Origin: an uncultured Clostridia bacterium
GTDB lineage: Bacteria > Bacillota_A > Clostridia > Christensenellales > Aristaeellaceae
Length of the DNA stretch: 5,448 nt
Assembly: GCA_946613955.1 (NCBI GenBank)
Contig: CAMOGC010000115.1
Coordinates: 1 to 5,448, forward strand
Reading direction: 5' to 3'
A program made the translations under genes and the position numbers. How positions within the stretch are numbered: position 1 is the first letter of the stretch; the number at the start of each line of letters is the position of its first letter. Under the pieces are notes generated by a model. It was not told the origin of the DNA. It was given only the letters and a program-made list of their open reading frames with translations, and did no database searches. This document shows positions 1-4,817 of this stretch, piece after piece.

Positions 1-377
1 TATTTCCGCGGCCCGGACAGGGCCGCGTGCTCGGCGGAGATCTCCTCATGGAGACGCAGGGAGGTCCAGCCCCGGTTAACGGGCGTCGCCATCGCCTTCA
101 GCGGCACCCGGATGCCCGCGCGCTTCAGCCCGTTCAGAAAGGCGTCCGCCTGCCGGGGGGACAGTTCCGCCATCAGGATCATCTCGTCCCCGAAGGGGTG
201 TTCCGGCGGCTCCGCGCAGGGCAGAGGCCCGCTTCCCGCCGCCAGCACCTCCGAAAGAATGACCCCCTGCTCCTCCGGCCGGATCTCCCGGACGGGGATT
301 GCCAGCGAGAACAGCAGGCGCTTGATTTCCTTTCTTCGCTTTTCATCCGTAAAATTGTACAGCAGCACCCTCGCCAT
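1..377 (-). CDS. DUF3783 domain-containing protein (3' end at window edge)
   Basis: I read this gene by translating the minus strand from the ATG at 377. It gives 125 complete codons, then TA at the window edge, so the next base decides whether it stops there (TAA/TAG) or continues with Tyr. The family is usually of about this length, so a stop at the edge is likely. The N-terminus is MARVLLYNF. The C-terminal half has the features I associate with DUF3783: EMILMAELS near residues 65-72, the FLNGLKRAGI helix near 80-89, then LKAMATPVNRGWTSL at 93-107 and an acidic EEISAEH helix. The start is supported by an AGGGAGG Shine-Dalgarno site (384-390) six bases upstream and by an in-frame TGA at 414-416. 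There is no signal peptide or membrane segment, so it should be cytoplasmic. Family function is unknown to me. It follows a terminated tRNA gene, so it needs its own promoter, which I could not identify. Confidence 0.85.
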   Translation of the reverse strand, partial: MARVLLYNFTDEKRRKEIKRLLFSLAIPVREIRPEEQGVILSEVLAAGSGPLPCAEPPEHPFGDEMILMAELSPRQADAFLNGLKRAGIRVPLKAMATPVNRGWTSLRLHEEISAEHAALSGPRK

Positions 378-390
378 GTTTTCCCTCCCT

Positions 391-533
391 GCAGGCTCTC
401 TTTCGCCAGCGGTTCAGGCCGCTTTTCCCCGGCATTTGCCTCCGGGCCTTTCAACCGTTTGCAGCCCCGCGGCCTTCGCCGGCGTGCCCCCCGCCGGTGG
501 TTCGCGGCTCCGGCCCGCGCCCGCGAATATATG
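391..533 (-). other. G+C-rich intergenic leader with short hairpins
   Basis: This gap lies between the tRNA terminator and the DUF3783 start codon. On the transcribed strand it can fold several short hairpins: CCGGCG/CGCCGG (479-484 with 492-497, 7-base loop), CCCGG/CCGGG (428-432 with 442-446) and AGCGG/CCGCT (408-412 with 419-423). No ORF here has a convincing ribosome binding site, and I recognise no riboswitch. A TATATT hexamer (526-531) lies just after the terminator, but no -35 element stands at the right distance. In such G+C-rich DNA hairpins of this size can arise by chance, so this may be plain spacer. Confidence 0.3.
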
Positions 534-554
534 AAAAAAAGCCCCTTTCGGGGC
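534..554 (-). terminator. Intrinsic terminator of the tRNA-Leu gene
   Basis: On the minus strand a perfect 5-bp stem, GCCCC/GGGGC, closes a GAAA-type tetraloop and is followed at once by seven T residues (540 to 534). It starts four bases after the discriminator base of the tRNA, so it serves that gene directly. It would also end any transcript reading through from the vanW-family gene. On the plus strand no T tract follows the stem, so it is one-directional. Confidence 0.9.
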
Positions 555-558
555 CTCG

Positions 559-641
559 TGCCGAAGGCGGGACTCGAACCCGCACGCTTTTGAGGGCAGC
601 GGATTTTGAATCCGCGGCGTCTGCCATTCCGCCACTTCGGC
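559..641 (-). tRNA. tRNA-Leu, anticodon CAA
   Basis: The minus strand folds into a full class II cloverleaf of 83 bases counting discriminator A73. The acceptor stem is GCCGAAG (641-635) paired with CTTCGGC (566-560). The anticodon stem GCGGA/TCCGC (615-611 with 603-599) encloses the loop TTCAAAA, giving anticodon CAA, which reads UUG codons. The T arm is GCGGG/CCCGC around TTCGAGT. The 15-base variable region (598-584) marks a Leu/Ser/Tyr-type tRNA; the CAA anticodon and A73 say Leu. The 3' CCA is not encoded (CGA follows A73), so it must be added by the CCA-adding enzyme. The variable arm looks weak: only two G-C pairs form before C/A mismatches. Confidence 0.96.
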
Positions 642-651
642 GCCGGGAAAA

Positions 652-680
652 ATTGTACCATATTTTTTCCGGCCGCGCAA
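652..680 (-). promoter_or_regulatory. Probable extended -10 promoter of tRNA-Leu
   Basis: Reading the minus strand, a -35-like TTGCGC (680-675) is followed by a 17-base spacer ending in TGG and a -10 box TACAAT (657-652). The TGn immediately before the -10 makes it an extended -10 promoter. The predicted start is near 645, only a few bases before the mature 5' end at 641, so there would be almost no leader. It lies wholly in the gap after the vanW-family stop codon. No terminator separates that gene from the tRNA, so some tRNA could also come from read-through. Confidence 0.6.
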
Positions 681-696
681 CCGAAGATTTTGGGCT

Positions 697-2472
697 TTAC
701 CGCGGGTTATACTCGATCGTTTCCTGATAGGCCTTATAGGTGGTCGTAAAGAGCTTTTCCCGCTTCACTTCCCTGTCTCCCTGATACCAGACCTTCCAGG
801 TATCCACCACGTAGCCCTTCCGGCCGGTTACGGTTTTTTTGCTCTCCCCCGGGGCCAGGGCCGTGTTGACGACATAATTGACGCCCTCCGGCTGGGGAAT
901 GGTTCTGACGGTTTCGCTTTCGAGATCAATCCGGGTATCCTTTCCCAGCCCCATGCCGTATACGCTGACGGTGACCTTCCGGTTTTCGTATCCCGCCACG
1001 AGGAAGATGGGCCAGTCCGTATTGTTTTTGAACTTGAAATCCAGCCCCGGCCAGTTGACCGTGGCGTCGAAGCCTTTTTCGACATAGCTGGAGGGCCAGG
1101 CGTGGGGGTTCCGGTCCACGATTTCCAGATCCGCCCGGGCCACGGCGTTGAACAGCGTGGAGCTGGTCTGGCAGACGCCGCCGCCGATCTCGTCCCGGCT
1201 CTGGCCGCCGGAGATGGCCGCCGCCTCTTTGTATCCCTTGGCGGCCGTCCGTTCCCCGGTGGCCGCGTTGAAGGAGAAGATTTCCCCGGGCAGAACGGTC
1301 ATCCCGTTGATCGCCTGGGCGCTGAGGAGAATATTGGTATTGCGGTTGTTGTTCTTGGTGGTGGACGTGGTATAGGTGGCGATCAGGCCGAAATTGTTCA
1401 TCAGCTCCGTCTTCGTGACCGCCGCGATCCGCTTTTCCGGCGTCACGAAAATGTCCCCGCTCTTTTCCCCCGCGTCCAGCCGGGCCGCCACCCGGGCGAA
1501 CAGGTCGTCCGCGTCCAGATAGGCGCCGGGCTGATCATCGGAAAAGGTAAAGGTTTTCGTTCCGAAATCAAAGGAGGTCACCGTGGCGTTGACCGGATCC
1601 CGGTTCACATAGGCGACGATGCCCTCCACCAGCGCCCGCAGAGCCGCCCGGTCATAGGTCTTTTCCGTTTTCAGGCTGACCGGAAAGGAGCGGAGGGAGG
1701 AGGCGGCGTCGATCCGCTCCTGGAAGGGGGTTTTCCCGCTGCCCCGCAGGCCGGGCGTATTGCCCCGGGCCAGGGCCCACGCCTTTTCGACCATGGCCTC
1801 CACGTTTCGGGTCACGGGCACCCGCTCCGGGTTGACATGCCAGCTCTGGTTGCCGACGGTGACCGTGATGTCGAAATCCACGGCGGACATATCGCTCTGC
1901 GCCGTGACCGCGGCGGCGGCCTCCGCCTTCGTCATACCGCCCACCTGGAGGTCGTCGATATAGACGCCGGGATAAATCCGGTCCGTATACAGCGCCTCCC
2001 GGCAGGCGGCAAAGGTTTCCGTCCGCTCCGTATCCAGGCGGATGACCGACCCGTTGGCGAAGGCGAAATTCGGCAGGAACCGGTATCGGATCCCCGTCGC
2101 CTGGGGCAGGATCAGCAGCCCGCATCCCGTCAGCAGCAGACAGCACAAAACGATCACCGCGATCCAGGCGCCCCGGTGCTTCGTTCTTTTTTTCGGTTTT
2201 CTGTTCCGCAGAGGCAAAGGAGCCTCCTGCCGGTCAAAATCGTCGAACAGGGGGGCGTTTCCGCTGGAGCGGGTCCGGCCGCCGAAGACCGGCTCATAGG
2301 GCTCCTCCTCCGCCGGGTCAAAAGCCCGCCGGCGCCGGGGCTCCCCCGCGTCCTCCTGCCGCCTGCGCCGCCCGGCCGTTTCCCTTTCCGGGAGAGGCTC
2401 CTCCCCCTCCACGGAGGTCACCGGGCCGAAGCCGTCCTCCTCAAACAGATCGTATCTTCTCATTCTCGCCAT
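697..2472 (-). CDS. VanW-family membrane-anchored cell-wall protein
   Basis: This 591-residue protein has four visible parts. Residues 1-100 are a charged, low-complexity tail rich in Arg, Glu and Pro, ending in a basic patch (RKPKKRTKHR, 91-100). A single hydrophobic segment follows at about 102-123, with the basic patch on its inner side, so the bulk should lie outside the cell. Residues about 165-345 (starting PGVYIDDLQVGGM) look like the PG_binding_4 region found with VanW. The VanW domain covers about 360-500 and is recognised by LPGEIFSFN, the GGGVCQTSSTLFNA block at 430-443 and NNTDWPIFLVA. The C-terminal 75 residues resemble a G5-type tail, which I hold loosely. VanW proteins are named from a vancomycin-resistance cluster, but most are housekeeping wall proteins of unknown reaction; nothing here suggests resistance. 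The ATG at 2472 has AAGGA eight bases upstream, overlapping the rex stop codon. The ATG at 2463 is an alternative start. Confidence 0.92.
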   Translation of the reverse strand: MARMRRYDLFEEDGFGPVTSVEGEEPLPERETAGRRRRQEDAGEPRRRRAFDPAEEEPYEPVFGGRTRSSGNAPLFDDFDRQEAPLPLRNRKPKKRTKHRGAWIAVIVLCCLLLTGCGLLILPQATGIRYRFLPNFAFANGSVIRLDTERTETFAACREALYTDRIYPGVYIDDLQVGGMTKAEAAAAVTAQSDMSAVDFDITVTVGNQSWHVNPERVPVTRNVEAMVEKAWALARGNTPGLRGSGKTPFQERIDAASSLRSFPVSLKTEKTYDRAALRALVEGIVAYVNRDPVNATVTSFDFGTKTFTFSDDQPGAYLDADDLFARVAARLDAGEKSGDIFVTPEKRIAAVTKTELMNNFGLIATYTTSTTKNNNRNTNILLSAQAINGMTVLPGEIFSFNAATGERTAAKGYKEAAAISGGQSRDEIGGGVCQTSSTLFNAVARADLEIVDRNPHAWPSSYVEKGFDATVNWPGLDFKFKNNTDWPIFLVAGYENRKVTVSVYGMGLGKDTRIDLESETVRTIPQPEGVNYVVNTALAPGESKKTVTGRKGYVVDTWKVWYQGDREVKREKLFTTTYKAYQETIEYNPR

Positions 2473-2480
2473 GCCGCGTA

Positions 2481-2486
2481 TCCTTA
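2481..2486 (-). promoter_or_regulatory. Stop/Shine-Dalgarno overlap (TAAGGA) between rex and vanW-family gene
   Basis: The TAA stop of rex (2486-2484) shares its two A residues with the AAGGA ribosome binding site (2485-2481) of the next gene, whose ATG lies eight bases further on. A ribosome ending on rex therefore sits on the downstream start region. This decides the ATG at 2472 as the vanW-family start and suggests translational coupling. Confidence 0.75.
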
Positions 2487-3116
2487 TTTCTGAATCTGGT
2501 TGGCCATGCGATAGCTGAGGATCTGCAGCGAATCGCTCAGATGCACGTTGACCACCACCATATCCTGCGGGTAGGCCAGATCCACCGGCGCGAAATTCCA
2601 GATCGCCCGGATGCCCAGATCATACAGCCGGTCCAGCGTTTCCTGGGCCGCCTCGGCCGGCAGCGCCAGCACCGCGATGGCCGCCGCCAGCCCCGGCAGC
2701 CGTTTCTCCAGCTCCGCCGCCGGATAGACCGGGATTCCCTCCTCCCCGGAGCGGAAGCGGACCGGATCCACGTCGAACATGGCGACGGTGGTAAACCCTT
2801 CCCGGGCGAAGCTGGGATAATCCGCCAGCGCCCGGCCAATGCGGCCCGCGCCGAGGATCACCATCCGGTGCTCCCGGTCCATCCCCATGACGCGGCGAAT
2901 ATGCTCCCGCAATTCCTGCACCGGGTAGCCGTATCCCTGCCGGCCGAAGCCGCCGAAGCTGTTGATATCCTGGCGGATCTGGGAGGGGGTCAGCTGCATC
3001 CTCTCCCCCAGCTCCTGGGAGGAAATCTGGACGATTCCCTCCTCTTCCAGCTCCCGCAGGTGGCGGTAGTATGTCGGGAGGCGGCGGATGACCGCGTCCG
3101 AAACGTATCCTGACAT
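2484..3116 (-). CDS. rex: Redox-sensing transcriptional repressor Rex
   Basis: At 210 residues this is the usual length for Rex. The N-terminal winged helix begins with the family motif VIRRLPTYYRHL (9-20) and carries the DNA-reading block PSQIRQDINSFGGFGRQGYGY (44-64). A Rossmann NAD(H)-binding domain follows, with the glycine motif ILGAGRIG (G89, G91, G94) and an acidic end to the next strand (MFDVDP, D115). NFAPVDL (174-180) and the C-terminal helix from about 190 fit the dimer-forming end of the family. Known Rex proteins bind DNA when NADH is low relative to NAD+ and repress fermentation and electron-transport genes; a cytoplasmic dimer is expected. Its ATG at 3116 is the natural family start, with an AAAGGGGG site 11 bases upstream, a rather long spacing. 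It has its own likely promoter after mltG and is tightly coupled to the vanW-family gene. I see no clear inverted-repeat Rex operator in its promoter. Confidence 0.97.
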   Translation of the reverse strand: MSGYVSDAVIRRLPTYYRHLRELEEEGIVQISSQELGERMQLTPSQIRQDINSFGGFGRQGYGYPVQELREHIRRVMGMDREHRMVILGAGRIGRALADYPSFAREGFTTVAMFDVDPVRFRSGEEGIPVYPAAELEKRLPGLAAAIAVLALPAEAAQETLDRLYDLGIRAIWNFAPVDLAYPQDMVVVNVHLSDSLQILSYRMANQIQK

Positions 3117-3161
3117 AGAGGCTGCATCCCCCTTTCTTCTATCAGTCCGGGTTCTGTCTGC

Positions 3162-3190
3162 AGTCTAACACAAATCTCACACTTCCGCAA
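3162..3190 (-). promoter_or_regulatory. Probable extended -10 promoter of rex
   Basis: On the minus strand TTGCGG (3190-3185) and TAGACT (3167-3162) are separated by 17 bases, and the spacer ends in TGT, giving a TGn extended -10. The predicted start is near 3155, leaving a leader of about 40 bases before the rex ATG. It lies just past the mltG stop codon, and no terminator separates mltG from rex, so rex may be read both from here and from upstream. Each hexamer is a partial match, but the layout is the same as in the two other promoters called in this window. Confidence 0.5.
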
Positions 3191-3194
3191 TATT

Positions 3195-4376
3195 TTACTG
3201 AATCCCCCGGGACTGGTCATACTGCTGCCACAGGGGCGCGTAGATGGCCACCGCCTGCTCGTGCTCCGCCAGCGTCCGGGAGAAATAGAGCTCGCCGCTT
3301 TCCGGATTCTTGGCGCAGAAATACAGGTAGTTTTCCGCCACATAGGTTTCGTCGGGATACAGGGCGGCCCGGATGGCGTCCCGGGAGGGGTTGCAGACCG
3401 GCCCCACCGGCAGCCCTGTGTTCTGATAGGTATTGTAGGGGCTGGCCACGGCCAGGTCAGCCTCCGTCAGCGCCATCTTCCGCACCCCGGTCACATAATG
3501 GATGGTCACGTCGCTCTGCAGCTTCATGCCCGCCCGGAGCCGGTTATGGAAAACGGCGCTGACCCGGGCAAAGTCCCCGGCGCCCGCTTCCTTCTCGATC
3601 AGGCTGGCCAGGGTCAGCACCTGATCCATGGTCATCCCCATGGCCTCCGCCCGCTCCTGGTCGCTGACGTTGAAAACCGCCTCCGTCTGGCTCAGAAGCT
3701 TGCGGATGATTTCGTCCTCGGTGGCGTTGGTATAGACCTCGTAGGTGTCCGGCGCCAGATAGCCCTCCAGCACGTATTTGCGCTTTGAGGCGGTTCCCCC
3801 CTCCAGAATGTCGGCCACATAGTAGTAATCCCGGAAAGCCTCGCCGGAGCGGCATTTGGCCAGGAAGGACGCCGGATCGCCGATCACGCCGTCCTTCGCC
3901 AGCTTCGCGGCGAACTCCTCCACCGTTTCCCCGGGGATCAGCGTAATATTCCGAACCAGCGGATTCCCGTCCCCGGTGGTCAGCTGGTTGGCGATCTCGG
4001 CCATGGACATGCCGCGGTTCAGCCGGTAGGAGCCCACCTGGAACTTCTGTCCCATGCCGGCGAAGTCGCAGTAATACTTGAAAACCGATTTGTTGTGGAT
4101 CAGCCCGGCGGCCTCCAGGTTGCCCGCCACCCGGGTCAGGCTCTGGCCGCTGGTAATTTCAAAAACGACCTCGGCCCGGTCCGCCTCGTCCACGGGCCCC
4201 AGATAGTCCCGATAAATCCGGTTCCACAGGCTGAACACCAGCCCGATGACGATGACCGCCACCGCCAGGGCGATCGTAATGGGCCGCAGAATATGCCACA
4301 GGCCGCTGTACCAGTAGGCGCCGTAGCGCCGCTCGTCCCGGATGCTCCGGTAGGTATAGTCCTTCTCTTCCTTCAA
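3195..4376 (-). CDS. mltG: Endolytic peptidoglycan transglycosylase MltG (YceG family)
   Basis: This 393-residue protein has a short cytoplasmic N-terminus, one membrane segment at about 31-51 (ITIALAVAVIVIGLVFSL) and an extracellular body. Residues about 70-135 form the LysM-like part of the family (FEITSGQSLTRVAGNL). The catalytic domain holds LASLIEKEAG (256-265), where Glu261 matches the catalytic Glu of E. coli MltG. It is followed by FHNRLRAGMKLQSDVTIHY (276-294) and PYNTYQNTGLPVGP (313-326), all family signatures. MltG cuts nascent glycan strands at the outer face of the membrane and so sets their length. The start codon is TTG at 4376. No in-frame ATG occurs before Met108, beyond the membrane segment, so the TTG is needed to keep the anchor. 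GAGGG (4388-4384) lies about seven bases upstream. It follows the ylbF-family gene by 16 bases, probably in one transcript. Confidence 0.96.
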   Translation of the reverse strand: MKEEKDYTYRSIRDERRYGAYWYSGLWHILRPITIALAVAVIVIGLVFSLWNRIYRDYLGPVDEADRAEVVFEITSGQSLTRVAGNLEAAGLIHNKSVFKYYCDFAGMGQKFQVGSYRLNRGMSMAEIANQLTTGDGNPLVRNITLIPGETVEEFAAKLAKDGVIGDPASFLAKCRSGEAFRDYYYVADILEGGTASKRKYVLEGYLAPDTYEVYTNATEDEIIRKLLSQTEAVFNVSDQERAEAMGMTMDQVLTLASLIEKEAGAGDFARVSAVFHNRLRAGMKLQSDVTIHYVTGVRKMALTEADLAVASPYNTYQNTGLPVGPVCNPSRDAIRAALYPDETYVAENYLYFCAKNPESGELYFSRTLAEHEQAVAIYAPLWQQYDQSRGIQ

Positions 4377-4396
4377 CGTTCCGCCCTCTGCCTCAT
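4373..4396 (-). other. Possible 7-codon coupling ORF between ylbF-family gene and mltG
   Basis: An ATG (4396-4394) overlaps the TGA stop of the ylbF-family gene as ATGA and opens a frame reading MRQRAER. It ends in a TGA (4375-4373) that overlaps the TTG start of mltG as TTGA. A ribosome could thus step from ylbF to mltG through two re-initiations. There is no separate strong ribosome binding site for it, and the overlaps could be chance. If it acts at all, the role would be to couple translation, not to make a functional peptide. Confidence 0.25.
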
Positions 4397-4734
4397 CCTG
4401 GAAGCTGGATGTCCAGCCCCGCCGCGTCCGTCAGAATCTTGAATATGTCCGCCATCGTCTGCTGCAGCCGCATTTCCGCCAGCAGAAACTGGCTGACCTC
4501 CGGCTTGGCGAACAGCAGCCCGCTGAGGCTGGAAAAGCGCTGCATTTCCTCGGGCGGGGTCTGCTGCCCGCTGACGGCGTTCATCTGAATCTGGATCTGC
4601 ATCCGGCGGTATTCCCGGATCAGGGCCGCCACCGTTTCATCCGCGTTCACCGTCTCCTTCAGGGAATGATAGGTCGTATATTCCTCGCTGCGGCGAAGCT
4701 CGTCCGCCAGGCGGTAGGCCGCTGAATACTCCAT
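4393..4734 (-). CDS. YlbF/YmcA-family (Com_YlbF, DUF964) helical protein
   Basis: This 113-residue, all-helical, cytoplasmic protein shows the Com_YlbF pattern: AAYRLADELRRSEEY at the start, a VNADETVAALIREYRRMQIQIQ helix near 29-50, then the FSSLSGLLFAKPEVSQFLLAE block near 67-87 and an amphipathic C-terminal helix. In Bacillus, YlbF joins YmcA and YaaT in a complex that affects RNase Y-dependent RNA maturation, competence and biofilm formation. The Bacillus protein has a Cys-rich tail linked to an Fe-S cluster. This one is shorter and has no Cys at all, so I call the family but not the exact orthologue. The ATG at 4734 has an excellent AAGGAGG site eight bases upstream. It is the first gene after the RNase J terminator and is probably co-transcribed with mltG. 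Confidence 0.88.
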   Translation of the reverse strand: MEYSAAYRLADELRRSEEYTTYHSLKETVNADETVAALIREYRRMQIQIQMNAVSGQQTPPEEMQRFSSLSGLLFAKPEVSQFLLAEMRLQQTMADIFKILTDAAGLDIQLPG

Positions 4735-4742
4735 TCGTCACT

Positions 4743-4749
4743 CCTCCTT
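4743..4749 (-). promoter_or_regulatory. Strong Shine-Dalgarno site of the ylbF-family gene
   Basis: AAGGAGG on the minus strand, eight bases before the ATG, is the best ribosome binding site in the window. It fixes the start at 4734. It lies only nine bases after the T tract of the preceding terminator. Confidence 0.85.
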
Positions 4750-4757
4750 GATGGTCG

Positions 4758-4788
4758 AAAAAACCGGGGAAGGCTTTTCCCTCCCCGG
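4758..4788 (-). terminator. Strong intrinsic terminator after RNase J
   Basis: The minus strand holds a 10-bp stem, CCGGGGAGGG (4788-4779) paired with CCTTCCCCGG (4773-4764), with one G-T pair and an AAAAG loop, followed by six T residues (4763-4758). It starts 19 bases after the RNase J stop codon. It works only in the minus direction, since no T tract follows on the plus strand. The 5' arm overlaps the predicted start site of the next promoter. Confidence 0.93.
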
Positions 4789-4817
4789 ATCATAGCATCT
4801 TTTCCGTTAAACATCAA
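4789..4817 (-). promoter_or_regulatory. Extended -10 promoter of the ylbF-mltG transcript
   Basis: On the minus strand TTGATG (4817-4812) is followed by a 17-base spacer ending in TGC, then TATGAT (4794-4789). This is the best promoter match in the window: 4/6 at -35, 5/6 at -10, consensus spacing and a TGn extension. The -35 box overlaps the last codons of RNase J and the -10 touches the terminator stem. Only 23 bases lie between the terminator T tract and the ylbF ATG, too few for a promoter there, which supports this placement. The predicted start is near 4782, inside the 5' arm of the hairpin. Confidence 0.7.

Noticed and set aside
526..531. TATATT as a -10 box for the DUF3783 gene
   Set aside because: At 17 bases upstream lies the terminator stem with no -35-like word, and there is no TGn extension.
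27..680. Overlapping ORFs on both strands across the tRNA and DUF3783 region
   Set aside because: They run through the tRNA-Leu or its terminator and show no family motifs. The minus-strand frame from 377 has DUF3783 features and a good ribosome binding site.
670..710. CCGCG/CGCGG pairing after the vanW-family stop as a terminator
   Set aside because: The loop would be over 20 bases and the stem is followed by A residues, not T residues, on the transcribed strand.
2110..2180. LTGC at residues 114-117 of the VanW-family protein resembles a lipoprotein lipobox
   Set aside because: It follows about 100 charged residues rather than a short signal peptide, and hydrophobic residues continue after the Cys. 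A simple membrane anchor explains it better.
697..2472. VanW-family gene as a vancomycin-resistance marker
   Set aside because: No vanH, vanA/B, vanX, vanS or vanR partners are present, and VanW-domain proteins are common wall proteins in susceptible Clostridia.
1102..2493. 463-codon plus-strand ORF opposite the vanW-family gene
   Set aside because: Its product is low-complexity, rich in Arg, Gly, His and Pro, with no family resemblance or ribosome binding site. It is what the complement of a G+C-rich gene gives; the minus-strand frame has clear VanW motifs.
2541..3113. 190-codon plus-strand ORF lying almost exactly opposite rex
   Set aside because: The frame is an antisense shadow: the His/Arg/Gln-rich product has no recognisable domain, while the minus strand encodes a complete Rex.
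3160..3185. TGTGAG and TTTGTGTTAG in the rex promoter as a possible Rex operator
   Set aside because: Rex sites are inverted repeats of the TTGTGA/TCACAA type. Here only same-direction half-like words occur and no matching inverted half is found.
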